A stretch of 64,000 nt of DNA from Phenylobacterium conjunctum (GCF_042679085.1 NZ_JBHTLQ010000014.1:1-64000), one strand, 5' to 3'. Shown: positions 52,020 through 60,885, counted from the first letter of the stretch. A program made the numbers and translations. Notes: generated by a model not told the origin, from the letters alone.

Positions 52020-52222
52020 TGCGAGCCGTTCCTCTTGCACTGATAGGCCGAGAGCCGCTGGGGGTTCCCGTCCGTCTTCAGAACCAGCGCCTCGCCCTTG
52101 GCTTCGCAGGCGGCGCGCGCGGTCTTCAGGTTGTCATAGGTCGCCACCCCGCCCTCAGGCTCCGGCCCGCTGGCGCAGGCCGCGCAGAGCGCAAGCGCGG
52201 AGATGGCGAGGATCATCTTCAC
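52016..52222 (-). CDS. Small putative lipoprotein between nuoH and nuoI
   Basis: A 68-residue frame with start GTG at 52222 overlapping the nuoH stop (GTGA) and stop overlapping the nuoI start (ATGA). An ATG two codons later (52216) is the other choice. The N-terminus MKMILAISALALCAACASG looks like a signal peptide with a lipobox-like CAAC; the mature part has four-helix-sized polar sequence with one more Cys (ACEAKGEALVLKTDGNPQRL). I do not recognise the family. Perfect overlap on both sides argues for a real gene in the complex I operon. Confidence 0.72.
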   Translation of the reverse strand: MKMILAISALALCAACASGPEPEGGVATYDNLKTARAACEAKGEALVLKTDGNPQRLSAYQCKRNGSQ

Positions 52223-53295
52223 GCCCCGGCCCCGCCGAACACGCGCCAGGCCGCCACGAGCACCACGGCGATACCGGAGGTGGGCAGGAAGACCTTCCAG
52301 CCCAGCCGCATCAGCTGGTCGTAGCGGTAGCGCGGCACGATGGCCTTCACCATGCCGAACAGGAAGAAGAAGAAGCACATCTTCAGGGCGAACCACATCA
52401 GGCCGTAGAAGCTCTGAGCGGTCGGCGACCACTGATGGACGAAGGCGAAGTCGATGGGCGCCTGCCAGCCGCCGAAGAACATCAGCGAGATCAGGCCGCA
52501 CATCAGCACGATGTTCACCAGCTCGCCGATCATGAACAGCAGGAAGGGCGAGGAGGAGTATTCGACCTGGTAGCCGGCGACGAGTTCGGACTCGGCTTCC
52601 GGCAAGTCGAAGGGCGGACGGTTGGTCTCGGCCAGGGCTGAGATGAAGAAGATCACCGCCATGGCGAACATCACCGGCATGATGACGATGTTCTGCAGGC
52701 CGCCGCCGAACACGTTCCAGTTCCAGAACCCGCCGGCCTGCTTTTCGACGATGGTCTGCAGGTTCATCGAACCGGACAGCAGGATCACGGTGATGATCAC
52801 CAGGCCGATGGAGACCTCGTAGGAGACCATCTGGGCCGCCGAGCGCAGGCTGCCGAGGAAGGGATACTTCGAGTTCGAGGCCCAGCCGCCCATGATGATG
52901 CCGTAGACCCCCAGCGAACTGATCGCGAACAGGTACAGCACCCCGACATTGATGTTTGCGACGACCCAGCCCGGCGCGAACGGGATCACCGCCCAGCCCA
53001 CCAGGGCCAGAGCAAAGGTCAGCAGCGGGGCCAGCAGGAAGACAGCCTTGTCGGCGCCGTCCGGGATCACCACTTCCTTCAGGACGAACTTGATCAGGTC
53101 GGCGAAGGACTGCAGCAGGCCAAAGGGTCCGACCACGTTCGGGCCCTTACGCATCTGGACGCCCGCCCAGATCTTGCGGTCGGCGAGCATGAAGAAGGCC
53201 AGGGCCACCAGCAGCGGCAGGATCACCAGCATGATCTGGCCGACCGTGATCAGGGTCCAGCCGCCGGGGGTCGCCCAGAAGGAGTTGGCAGCCAT
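52219..53295 (-). CDS. nuoH: NADH-quinone oxidoreductase subunit H
   Basis: Membrane subunit that links the quinone site to the proton channels. The 358 residues from ATG 53295 (MAANSFWATPGGWTLITVGQ) contain ADRKIWAGVQMRKGPNVVGP FGLLQ-type motif, AETNRPPFDLPEAESELVAG YQVEYSS-type motif, and VRAFVPRYRYDQL-like C-terminal RYRYDQLMRLGWKVFLP. The longer frame enters nuoG and is rejected. Confidence 0.98.
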   Translation of the reverse strand: MAANSFWATPGGWTLITVGQIMLVILPLLVALAFFMLADRKIWAGVQMRKGPNVVGPFGLLQSFADLIKFVLKEVVIPDGADKAVFLLAPLLTFALALVGWAVIPFAPGWVVANINVGVLYLFAISSLGVYGIIMGGWASNSKYPFLGSLRSAAQMVSYEVSIGLVIITVILLSGSMNLQTIVEKQAGGFWNWNVFGGGLQNIVIMPVMFAMAVIFFISALAETNRPPFDLPEAESELVAGYQVEYSSSPFLLFMIGELVNIVLMCGLISLMFFGGWQAPIDFAFVHQWSPTAQSFYGLMWFALKMCFFFFLFGMVKAIVPRYRYDQLMRLGWKVFLPTSGIAVVLVAAWRVFGGAGA

Positions 53296-53297
53296 GT

Positions 53298-55340
53298 CTA
53301 CTCCGCCGCGATCTTGGCCGCGCCAGAAGCCTGGGCGGCGCATTCGGCCATCGTGACGCTGGCGCGCGCGATGGGGTTGGTCAGGTGGAAGGTCTTGACC
53401 GGGCTTTCGAAGGCCGAGCTGTCCAGCTCCCCTTCCCCGCCGATCGCGCCCAGGTCCAGGCCGGCCCCGCCGCCCGCAGGCGCGTAGTCGATCTGGCCGA
53501 AGGTCGGATGATCCTCGAACAGCTTGGCGCGCAGCTGCGCCAGGGTGTCGTAAGGCAGAGTCTTGCCCAGGCGCGCCGACAGGGCGCGCAGGATGGCCCA
53601 GTCCTCACGGGCCTCGCCCTTCGGGAACACCGCGCGCTGGCCCATCTGGACCCGGCCCTCGGTGTTCACATAGAGGCCGTCCTTCTCGGTATAGGCGGCC
53701 GCCGGCAGGATCACGTCGGCGCCGTGCGCGCCGGCGTCGCCGTGGGTGCCCATATAGATCTTGAAGGCGTCGGAGGCGGTGAGATTGATCTCGTCCGCGC
53801 CCATGACGAACAGGACGTCGACGCCGCCCGGCTTGACCATCTCGAGCGCGGTCTTGCCGCCTTCGCCCGGGATGAAGCCCAGGTCCAGGCCACCCACACG
53901 GCTCGCCGCGGTGTGCAGGACGTTCCAGGTCATCTTGTAGGTCTTGGCGACCGCCGCAGCGGCCTTGGCCACCGCCGCGCCGTCAGCCCGGGACAGGGCG
54001 CCCGCGCCGACGATGATCGCCGGGGCCTTGGCGTCCTTCAGGGCCTTCAGGAAGTCGCCCTTGGACTTCGACAGGGCCTTCAGGCTGTCCGGGCCAGCGC
54101 CCAGGTACTCGTAGCCATAGGTCAGTTCGGCCTGTTCGCCGATGACGCCGACCTTCAGCGCGCCGGCCATCCAGCGCTTGCGCAGCCGGGCGTTGAACAC
54201 CGGGGCTTCGAGGCGCGGGTTGGTCCCGACCAGCAGGATGACGTCGGCGTTCTCGATGCCGGCGATGGTGGAGTTGAGCAGCCAGCTTTCGCGCGCGCCC
54301 TCGCCCAGCTTCATGCCGTCCTGGCGGCAGTCGAGGCTGGCGACGCCCAGGGCCCCGAACAGGTCCTTGGCGGCCTTCATCGATTCCGCGTCCTGCAGGT
54401 CGCCGGCGATCACGCCGATCCGGTCCGCAGGGGTCGAGGTCAGCTTGGCGGCGACCGCGTCCAGGGCCTCGGCCCAGGTGGCGGGACGCAGCTTGCCGTT
54501 CTCACGCACATAGGGGCGATCCAGGCGCTGCCGGCCCAGGCCGTCCACGGCGTAGCGGGTCTTGTCGCTGATCCACTCCTCGTTGACGTCGTCATTGAGG
54601 CGCGGAAGCACGCGCAGCACGGCGGGCCCGCGGGAGTCGACGCGGATCGCGCTGCCCAGGGCGTCCATGACGTCCACGCTCTCGGTCTTCTTCAGCTCCC
54701 AGGGACGGGCGTTGAAGGCGTAGGGGCGCGAGGTGAGCGCGCCCACCGGGCACAGGTCGATCACATTGGCCGACAGCTCGGAGGCGACCGCCTTGCCGAG
54801 ATAGGTCGTGATTTCAACGTCTTCGCCGCGAGAGATGAGACCGATTTCCGGTACGCCGGCCACTTCGGTGATGAAGCGGACGCAGCGGGTGCACTGGATG
54901 CAGCGGGTCATCACCGTCTTGATGAGCGGGCCCATGGCCTTCTCTTCAACGGCGCGCTTGTTCAGCTGATAGCGGCTGTCGTCGCGGCCATAGCCCATGG
55001 CCTGGTCCTGCAGATCGCACTCACCGCCCTGGTCGCAGATCGGGCAATCCAGCGGGTGGTTGATGAGCAGGAACTCCATCACCCCTTCGCGGGCCTTCTT
55101 CACCATCGGCGTGTTGGTGAAGATCTCCTGGTTGTCGGCGGCCGGCAGGGCGCACGAAGCCTGGGGCTTCGGCGGGCCAGGCTTCACCTCGACCAGGCAC
55201 ATGCGGCAGTTGCCGGCGATGGACAGGCGCTCGTGGTAGCAGAACCGCGGGATCTCCTCGCCGGCCAGTTCGGCCACCTGGAGCACCGTCATGCCGGGTT
55301 CGAACTCGACCTCGACGCCGTTGACCTTGGCTTTGGGCAT
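53298..55340 (-). CDS. nuoG: NADH-quinone oxidoreductase subunit G
   Basis: Largest peripheral subunit, carrying clusters N1b, N4 and N5. The 680 residues are the short alphaproteobacterial type (E. coli has about 908). Cluster ligands are seen in PRFCYHERLSIAGNCRMCLV, CPICDQGGECDLQDQAMGYG (with His-Cys type ligand region) and MTRCIQCTRCVRFITEVAG. The C-terminal molybdopterin-like domain is present but would not bind the cofactor. It lies 3 nt after nuoF. Confidence 0.98.
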   Translation of the reverse strand: MPKAKVNGVEVEFEPGMTVLQVAELAGEEIPRFCYHERLSIAGNCRMCLVEVKPGPPKPQASCALPAADNQEIFTNTPMVKKAREGVMEFLLINHPLDCPICDQGGECDLQDQAMGYGRDDSRYQLNKRAVEEKAMGPLIKTVMTRCIQCTRCVRFITEVAGVPEIGLISRGEDVEITTYLGKAVASELSANVIDLCPVGALTSRPYAFNARPWELKKTESVDVMDALGSAIRVDSRGPAVLRVLPRLNDDVNEEWISDKTRYAVDGLGRQRLDRPYVRENGKLRPATWAEALDAVAAKLTSTPADRIGVIAGDLQDAESMKAAKDLFGALGVASLDCRQDGMKLGEGARESWLLNSTIAGIENADVILLVGTNPRLEAPVFNARLRKRWMAGALKVGVIGEQAELTYGYEYLGAGPDSLKALSKSKGDFLKALKDAKAPAIIVGAGALSRADGAAVAKAAAAVAKTYKMTWNVLHTAASRVGGLDLGFIPGEGGKTALEMVKPGGVDVLFVMGADEINLTASDAFKIYMGTHGDAGAHGADVILPAAAYTEKDGLYVNTEGRVQMGQRAVFPKGEAREDWAILRALSARLGKTLPYDTLAQLRAKLFEDHPTFGQIDYAPAGGGAGLDLGAIGGEGELDSSAFESPVKTFHLTNPIARASVTMAECAAQASGAAKIAAE

Positions 55341-55343
55341 CTC

Positions 55344-56660
55344 TTACTCCGCCGCCTGCAGGCTGGCGCCCTGAACGAAGGGCTTGCCGGCGCGATAGTT
55401 TGTAATCCGCTCCTCCACTTCATGACGGAAGTGGCGGAACAGGCCCTGGATCGGCCAGGCGGCCGCGTCACCCAGGCCGCAGATGGTGTGACCTTCGACC
55501 TGGCTGGCGACGTCGAGGAGCATGTCGATCTCCTTCATTTCCGCCTCACCGGTGGCCATGCGTTCCATCACCCGCCACATCCAGCCGGTGCCTTCACGGC
55601 ACGGCGTGCACTGGCCGCAGCTCTCGTGCTTGTAGAAGTAGGACAGCCGCGCGATCGCCTTCACGATGTCGGTGGACTGGTCCATCACGATCACCGCCGC
55701 GGTGCCCAGGCCGGACTTCAGGGCCGACAGGCTGTCGAAGTCCATGAGCGCCGTCTCGGCCTCGTGGGCCGGGATCATCCGCACAGACGACCCGCCGGGG
55801 ATCACGGCCTTCAGGTTGCCCCAGCCGCCGCGCACGCCGCCGCAGTGGTCTTCCAGCAGCTGCTTCAGCGGGATCGACATGGCTTCTTCGATCACGCAGG
55901 GCTTCATGACGTGGCCGGAGATGGCCATCAGCTTGGTGCCGGTGTTGTTCGGCCGGCCAAAGCCCGCGAACCACTCGGCGCCCCGGCGCAGGATGGTGCC
56001 GACGGTGGAGATGGACTCCACATTGTTGATGGTGGTCGGGCAGCCATAGATACCCGCGCCGGCCGGGAACGGCGGCTTCAGGCGCGGCTGGCCCTTCTTG
56101 CCTTCCAGGCTCTCCATCAGGGCGGTTTCGTCGCCGCAGATATAGGCGCCGCCGCCGTGGGTGACGTGGATGTCGAAGTCCCAGCCGTGGACATTGTCCT
56201 TGCCGACCAGCTTGGCCGCATAGGCCTGCTTGATGGCCGCTTCCAGGCGCTCGCGCTCGAAGACGTACTCGCCGCGGATATAGACGTAGCAGGTGTGCGC
56301 CCGGATCGCGTAGCTGGCGATCAGGCAGCCTTCGATCAGCAGGTGCGGATCATGGCGCAGGATCTCGCGGTCCTTGCAGGTGCCCGGCTCGGACTCATCG
56401 GCGTTGACCACCAGATAGTGCGGCCGCTCGCTCTCCTGCTTGGGCATGAAGGTCCACTTCAGCCCGGTGGAGAAGCCAGCGCCGCCACGGCCGCGCAGGC
56501 CCGAATTCTTGACCTGGTCGCAGATCCATTCCGGGGTCTGCTGCAGCATCTCGCGGGTGAGCGTCCACGCCCCACGCGCCTTCGCGCCCTCCAGGCCCCA
56601 GTCGTGGAGCCCGTAGACGTTGGTGAAGATGCGGTCCTTGTCTTCCAGGATTCCGACCAC
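55344..56660 (-). CDS. nuoF: NADH-quinone oxidoreductase subunit F
   Basis: Binds NADH, FMN and cluster N3. The 438 residues include the NADH/FMN segment GLRGRGGAGFSTGLKWTFMP, YICGDETALMESLEGKKGQP and cluster ligands in SCGQCTPCREGTGWMW and HTICGLGDAAAWPIQG. The start is GTG at 56660 (MVGILEDKDRIFTNVYGLHD), after a GGGGATC region. A 20-codon micro-frame lies between it and nuoE. Confidence 0.98.
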   Translation of the reverse strand: MVGILEDKDRIFTNVYGLHDWGLEGAKARGAWTLTREMLQQTPEWICDQVKNSGLRGRGGAGFSTGLKWTFMPKQESERPHYLVVNADESEPGTCKDREILRHDPHLLIEGCLIASYAIRAHTCYVYIRGEYVFERERLEAAIKQAYAAKLVGKDNVHGWDFDIHVTHGGGAYICGDETALMESLEGKKGQPRLKPPFPAGAGIYGCPTTINNVESISTVGTILRRGAEWFAGFGRPNNTGTKLMAISGHVMKPCVIEEAMSIPLKQLLEDHCGGVRGGWGNLKAVIPGGSSVRMIPAHEAETALMDFDSLSALKSGLGTAAVIVMDQSTDIVKAIARLSYFYKHESCGQCTPCREGTGWMWRVMERMATGEAEMKEIDMLLDVASQVEGHTICGLGDAAAWPIQGLFRHFRHEVEERITNYRAGKPFVQGASLQAAE

Positions 56661-56666
56661 GATCCC

Positions 56667-56729
56667 CTACTCTCCCCTGTTCGCGCGGGCGAACCCGGCG
56701 ATCGACATCGAATGCGCGGCTTGGGCCAT
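56667..56729 (-). CDS. Possible 20-residue peptide between nuoE and nuoF
   Basis: ATG overlaps the nuoE stop (TGATG) and the frame ends seven bases before the nuoF GTG. It reads MAQAAHSMSIAGFARANRGE, with no hydrophobic helix. It may serve only to carry ribosomes from nuoE to nuoF by translational coupling, or may be chance. No family is recognised. Confidence 0.3.
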   Translation of the reverse strand: MAQAAHSMSIAGFARANRGE

Positions 56730-57409
56730 CACGCGGTGGGCTCCTTGGCGGCCTTGCCCTTGGGCGCGGCGTTGGGGAGCTTCTTCAGCTTGGCGGCGGA
56801 GCCGTCGTAGAGCTTGGGGTCCTGCAGGACCTTGGGACCGCCTTCCGGCGCCGAATTGGTGCGGCCGATGGCCGAGCCAGGCGCGGGCGTTTTGCCGGCG
56901 GCGAAGTCATCGAGGATCGCCTCGAAGCTCTCGGCCGTCAGGTCCTCGTAGTAGTAGTCGTTGATGGCGGCCATCGGCGCGTTGGAGCAGGCGCCCAGGC
57001 ACTCGACTTCCTGCCAGTAGAACTGGCCGTCCTTGGACAGGTGGTCCCGGTCGCCGAACTTGCGCTGGCAGACCGAGATCAGGTCGCCCGCGCCGCGCAG
57101 CATGCAGGGCGTGGTGCCGCAGACCTGGACCAGGGCCTTGGAGCCGACCGGCTCCAGCATGAACATCGTATAGAAGGTCGCGACTTCGTAGACGCGGATC
57201 ACCGGCATGCCGAGCTTCTCGGCCACCAGCCGGATCGCCGGCTCGCTGACCCAGCCTTCCTGCTTCTGGACCAGCCACAGCAGGGGCAGGACCGCGGACT
57301 GCTGGCGCCCGGCGGGGAACTTGGACACCCACCAGTCAGCGAGCTTGGCGCTCTCGGCCGAGAAGGCGAAGCTTTCGGGCTGGTTCGGGGAGAGGCGACG
57401 GACGCTCAT
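56729..57409 (-). CDS. nuoE: NADH-quinone oxidoreductase subunit E
   Basis: Thioredoxin-fold subunit with the [2Fe-2S] cluster N1a. Ligands are in VQVCGTTPCMLRGAG and VECLGACSNAPMAAIN. The 226 residues exceed E. coli NuoE (166) because of a C-terminal tail of about 60 residues rich in Lys, Ala and Pro (KLKKLPNAAPKGKAAKEPTA at the end), as seen in other alphaproteobacteria. It follows the NTF2-like gene after 7 nt. Confidence 0.97.
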   Translation of the reverse strand: MSVRRLSPNQPESFAFSAESAKLADWWVSKFPAGRQQSAVLPLLWLVQKQEGWVSEPAIRLVAEKLGMPVIRVYEVATFYTMFMLEPVGSKALVQVCGTTPCMLRGAGDLISVCQRKFGDRDHLSKDGQFYWQEVECLGACSNAPMAAINDYYYEDLTAESFEAILDDFAAGKTPAPGSAIGRTNSAPEGGPKVLQDPKLYDGSAAKLKKLPNAAPKGKAAKEPTA

Positions 57410-57416
57410 CGAGCCC

Positions 57417-57752
57417 TCACTTCACGAAGTCGACGCGAACGATCTTGCCGTTCGCGAGGGTGTAGATCGGCGCCACTTCAAAGCTCTCGCCGCCCGGGGC
57501 GCGCGAGACCTTCTCGTGATCGATCACGTTGGAGCCGACCACGATGCGGTTCACGACCGTGGCGGTGTTCTGCGGGAAGTCGGCGAACAGCTTGGCGTGC
57601 CGCTCACGGATCGAGGCGATGCCCTGATTGGTGATCTCGCCGCCATAACCGGCCAGCACCGCGTCGTCCGCATAGAACGAGCAGAAGGCGTCCAGGTCCT
57701 GGGCGTTGTAGGCCTCAAGCTGACCCTGGACGATCTTGGCGTTGTCGCTCAC
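57417..57752 (-). CDS. NTF2-like / SnoaL-type steroid delta-isomerase family protein
   Basis: A 111-residue protein of the NTF2-like fold, inserted between nuoD and nuoE and overlapping the nuoD stop by 4 nt (ATGA). It has the usual start (IVQGQLEAYNAQDLDAFCSF YADDAV-type motif), a middle INxGxxxIRERHAKLFADFP and end YTLANGKIVRVDFVK. Members include isomerases, hydrolases and proteins of unknown role; no catalytic residues can be named with certainty. Its place in the operon suggests co-expression with complex I, not a subunit role. Confidence 0.85.
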   Translation of the reverse strand: MSDNAKIVQGQLEAYNAQDLDAFCSFYADDAVLAGYGGEITNQGIASIRERHAKLFADFPQNTATVVNRIVVGSNVIDHEKVSRAPGGESFEVAPIYTLANGKIVRVDFVK

Positions 57753-58963
57753 CGGTCCACCTCACCAAACACGATATCGAGGGAGCCGAGGATGGCGGAG
57801 ACGTCGGCCAGCATGTGGCCGCGGTTCATCCAGTCCATCGCCGACAGGTGGGCGAAGCCCGGCGCACGCAGCTTCACGCGATAGGGCTTGTTGGTCCCGT
57901 TGGAGACCAGGAACACCCCGAATTCGCCCTTCGGCGCCTCGACCGCGGCGTAGACCTCGCCTTCCGGCGTGGAAAAGCCCTCGGTGTAGAGCTTGAAGTG
58001 ATGGATCAGGGCTTCCATCGACCGCTTCATGTCGCCACGCCGCGGCGGGGACAGCTTGTGGTCGTCGGACAGCACCGGGCCGGAGGTCTTCTTCAGGCGG
58101 TCGATAGCCTGGAGAATGATCTTCACCGACTCCCGCATTTCCTGCATCCGGCAGAGATAGCGGTCGTAGCAGTCGCCGTTCACGCCGAGCGGAATGTCGA
58201 ACTCGAAGTCGTCATAGCACTCGTAGGGCTGCGAACGGCGCAGGTCCCAGGCGATGCCCGAGCCGCGCACCATCACGCCGGAGAAGCCCCAGGCCAGCGC
58301 CTCTTCCTTGGTCACGACGCCGATGTCGACGTTGCGCTGCTTGAAGATGCGGTTGCCGGTGATCAGCTTGTCGATGTCGTTCAGCGGCTTGGCGAAGTTC
58401 TTCGCCCAGGCCTCGATGTCGTTGATCAGGGCCTCGGGCAGGTCCTGGTGGACGCCGCCGGGACGGAAGAAGTTGGCGTGCAGGCGCGCGCCAGACGCAC
58501 GCTCATAGAACACCATCAGCTTTTCGCGCTCTTCAAAGCCCCACAGAGGCGGGGTCAGAGCGCCGACGTCCATGGCCTGGGTCGTGACGTTCAGCAGGTG
58601 GTTCAGCACCCGGCCGATCTCGCTGTAGATGACACGGATCAGGCTGCCGCGGATCGGCACCTCCACGCCCAACAGCTTCTCGATGGCCATGCAGAAGGCG
58701 TGTTCCTGGTTCATCGGCGCCACGTAGTCGAGGCGGTCGAGATAGGGCACGTTCTGCAAGTAGGTGCGGTACTCCATCAGCTTTTCGGTGCCGCGGTGCA
58801 GCAGGCCGATGTGCGGGTCGACCCGCTCCACGACCTCGCCGTCCAGCTCCAGCACCAGGCGCAGCACGCCGTGCGCCGCCGGGTGCTGCGGACCAAAGTT
58901 GATGTTGAACTTGCGGACCGGGGTCTCGGGCAGGACCGGGGCTTGAGAGGCGTCGTCAGCCAT
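57749..58963 (-). CDS. nuoD: NADH-quinone oxidoreductase subunit D
   Basis: 49-kDa-type subunit forming the quinone site with NuoB. The 404 residues contain NINFGPQHPAAHGVLRLVLE with the quinone-site His, GLLHRGTEKLMEYRTYLQNV, DYVAPMNQEHAFCMAIEKLL and the C-terminal SLDIVFGEVDR. NuoC is a separate gene, not fused. It overlaps nuoC by one base (TAATG type). Confidence 0.98.
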   Translation of the reverse strand: MADDASQAPVLPETPVRKFNINFGPQHPAAHGVLRLVLELDGEVVERVDPHIGLLHRGTEKLMEYRTYLQNVPYLDRLDYVAPMNQEHAFCMAIEKLLGVEVPIRGSLIRVIYSEIGRVLNHLLNVTTQAMDVGALTPPLWGFEEREKLMVFYERASGARLHANFFRPGGVHQDLPEALINDIEAWAKNFAKPLNDIDKLITGNRIFKQRNVDIGVVTKEEALAWGFSGVMVRGSGIAWDLRRSQPYECYDDFEFDIPLGVNGDCYDRYLCRMQEMRESVKIILQAIDRLKKTSGPVLSDDHKLSPPRRGDMKRSMEALIHHFKLYTEGFSTPEGEVYAAVEAPKGEFGVFLVSNGTNKPYRVKLRAPGFAHLSAMDWMNRGHMLADVSAILGSLDIVFGEVDR

Positions 58964-59586
58964 TACTTCGGCCCTCCGGCTTGATCGGCCTTCTCGTCGC
59001 CGGGCAGCACGTAGTCGGCGCCTTCCCAGGGCGACAGGAAGTCCCAGTTACGGAACTCCACGGACTTCACCGGCTCATAGACCACGCGCTTGAGCTCGTC
59101 GTCGTAGCGTAGCTCGACATAGCCCGACATCGGGAAGTCCTTGCGCAGCGGGTGCCCGTGGAAGCCGTAGTCGGTCAGGATGCGGCGCAGATCCGGGTGC
59201 CCTTCGAAGAACACGCCGTACATGTCGAAGGTCTCGCGCTCGTACCAGTTGGCCACCGGGAACACGTCAACGGCGCTCGGCACCGGGGTGTCCTCGTCGG
59301 TCTGGACCTTGAAGCGGACCCGCATGTTCTTGGTCATCGACAGCAGGTGATAGACCACGTCGAAGCGCAACGGGCGCTCCGGATAGTCCACGCCCGACAG
59401 GTCGATCAGCTCCTGGAAGCCGAACTTGTCGCGCAACAGGGTCAGGGCCTGCAGCGCCCGGTTCGCCGGGCCTGTCAGGGTCAGTTCGCCGAACGCGACC
59501 GAAGCGCCGGCGATGGCGCCGGCGCTGTCCGCCACGGCCTGCTGGCCGAGCGCGGCCAGGGCGTCATTGGAATGCGGCCAGCTCAT
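58963..59586 (-). CDS. nuoC: NADH-quinone oxidoreductase subunit C
   Basis: 30-kDa-type subunit of the peripheral arm, 207 residues. The signature is WYERETFDMYGVFFEGHPDL RRILTDYGFHGHPLRKDFP-type motif. Start 59586 (MSWPHSNDALAALGQQAVAD) overlaps the nuoB stop by 4 nt; the frame runs further upstream inside nuoB and is rejected there. Confidence 0.98.
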   Translation of the reverse strand: MSWPHSNDALAALGQQAVADSAGAIAGASVAFGELTLTGPANRALQALTLLRDKFGFQELIDLSGVDYPERPLRFDVVYHLLSMTKNMRVRFKVQTDEDTPVPSAVDVFPVANWYERETFDMYGVFFEGHPDLRRILTDYGFHGHPLRKDFPMSGYVELRYDDELKRVVYEPVKSVEFRNWDFLSPWEGADYVLPGDEKADQAGGPK

Positions 59587-60143
59587 CGCTCGATCGTCCC
59601 CGTGCGACGGATCTTCTTCTGCAGCTGCAGCACGCCGTAGACCAGGGCCTCGGCGGTGGGCGGGCAGCCGGGCACATAGATGTCGACCGGAACGATCCGG
59701 TCGCAGCCGCGCACGACAGAATAGGAGAAGTAGTAGTAGCCGCCGCCGTTGGCGCAGGAACCCATGGAGATGACGTAGCGGGGCTCCGGCATCTGGTCGT
59801 AGACCTTGCGCAGGGCCGGAGCCATCTTGTTGCACAGGGTGCCGGCGACGATCATCACGTCCGACTGGCGCGGGCTGGCGCGCGGCGCGAAGCCGTAACG
59901 CTCCAGGTCGTAGCGCGGCATCGAGGCCTGCATCATCTCGACGGCGCAGCACGCCAGGCCGAAGGTCATCCACATCAGCGAGCCGGTGCGGGCCCAGGTG
60001 ATCAGGTCGTCCGCGGCGGCGGTGATGAAGCCCTTGTCGGCGAGCTGTTGCGAGACGCCGTCAAAGAACGGGTCGTGCAGCTTGGGGTCATACCCCTCGA
60101 CGGTCGAGCGACCGGCGGAGCCGGCGGGAACGATCACTCCCAT
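59583..60143 (-). CDS. nuoB: NADH-quinone oxidoreductase subunit B
   Basis: Holds the terminal cluster N2 that passes electrons to quinone. The 186 residues have LACCAVEMMQASMPRYDLER with the paired Cys, VAGTLCNKMAPALRKVYDQM, SMGSCANGGGYYYFSYSVVR and VYVPGCPP-like DIYVPGCPPTAEALVYGVLQ. Start 60143 (MGVIVPAGSAGRS) overlaps nuoA by 10 nt and is the best family match. Confidence 0.98.
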   Translation of the reverse strand: MGVIVPAGSAGRSTVEGYDPKLHDPFFDGVSQQLADKGFITAAADDLITWARTGSLMWMTFGLACCAVEMMQASMPRYDLERYGFAPRASPRQSDVMIVAGTLCNKMAPALRKVYDQMPEPRYVISMGSCANGGGYYYFSYSVVRGCDRIVPVDIYVPGCPPTAEALVYGVLQLQKKIRRTGTIER

Positions 60144-60511
60144 TCGAGCGCGCCCTTCTTCCATTCATAGATGAAGCCGACGGTCAGGACGCCCAGGAAG
60201 GTCATCATCGACCAGAACGAAAACTGCGCCACTTCCGGCGGCAGCTTCATGAGCGAGACCGCCCACGGGAACAGGAAGGCGACTTCCAGGTCGAAGATGA
60301 TGAACAGGATCGAGACCAGATAGAACCGGACGTCGAACTTCATCCGCGCATCGTCGAAGGCGTTGAACCCGCATTCGTAGCTGGAGAGCTTTTCCGGGTC
60401 CGGCGCGTTGGGCGCCAAGAGGGTCGAGGCCAGGAGGAAAACCAGGCCGAGGACGCTCGAGATCCCCAGGAAGATCACGATCGGGAGGTACTGCAGGAGA
60501 AAGGCGTTCAT
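60134..60511 (-). CDS. nuoA: NADH-quinone oxidoreductase subunit A
   Basis: First gene of the complex I operon; a 125-residue membrane subunit with three helices (YLPIVIFLGISSVLGLVFLL, FLFPWAVSLM region, FWSMMTFLGVLTVGFIYEW) and the loop KLSSYECGFNAFDDARMKFD with the conserved Cys near the quinone site. Upstream (60512-60745) no gene is seen, so the operon promoter should lie there, on the minus strand. Confidence 0.98.
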   Translation of the reverse strand: MNAFLLQYLPIVIFLGISSVLGLVFLLASTLLAPNAPDPEKLSSYECGFNAFDDARMKFDVRFYLVSILFIIFDLEVAFLFPWAVSLMKLPPEVAQFSFWSMMTFLGVLTVGFIYEWKKGALEWE

Positions 60512-60745
60512 GGAATCCTCGAAGGAGTCGCGGCCCTTCTAGACCACCATGACCGCAGGTTCAAACAGGCGTGTCACAGGGTCGCGCCGGAAATTTCATC
60601 CAGGCCTGAAACGCACCCCGTCTTGGGGTCATGGGCCAGCTATCCCCAGGAAAAGGACGTCTTCTGAAAAAGTCGCAACTCGGGCGTTGACACGATTCCG
60701 AGCCCGCCCTATCAGACGCCCCTCGCGGCGACGCGACGCAGAGAT
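60512..60745. other. Intergenic region between nuoA and tRNA-Asp
   Basis: No gene seen. It should hold the promoter of the nuo operon (minus strand), holds the tRNA-Asp promoter (plus strand), and has a small stem ACCCC-GTCTT-GGGGT at about 60615-60629. A frame crossing the tRNA on the minus strand (60629-60838) is rejected as an artefact. Confidence 0.6.
60688..60716 (+). promoter_or_regulatory. tRNA-Asp promoter
   Basis: TTGACA (60688-60693), exactly 17 bp, then TATCAG (60711-60716). This is close to the sigma-70 consensus and lies 29 bp before the tRNA 5' end, right for a stable-RNA gene. Confidence 0.8.
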
Positions 60746-60822
<77 letters not shown>

Positions 60823-60841
60823 CTCTCTGAAATGGCACAGG

Positions 60842-60867
60842 AAAAAGCGCCCCTTCCGGGGCGCTTT
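60842..60867. terminator. Bidirectional terminator between tRNA-Asp and the P450 gene
   Basis: AAAAAGCGCCCC-TTCC-GGGGCGCTTTTC is a perfect stem with a TTCC loop, A-tract before and T-tract after. It serves the tRNA on the plus strand and the P450 gene on the minus strand, which ends at 60886. Confidence 0.9.
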
Positions 60868-60885
60868 TCTTTTGCGCGCGGCCAA

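Noticed and set aside
53385..56810. A 1141-codon open frame on the plus strand
   Set aside because: Antisense to nuoG and nuoF, which have all expected cluster ligands. No domain seen in the plus-strand frame.
60614..60630. ACCCC-GTCTT-GGGGT stem as a terminator
   Set aside because: Short stem and no T-run on either side; left as an unassigned inverted repeat.
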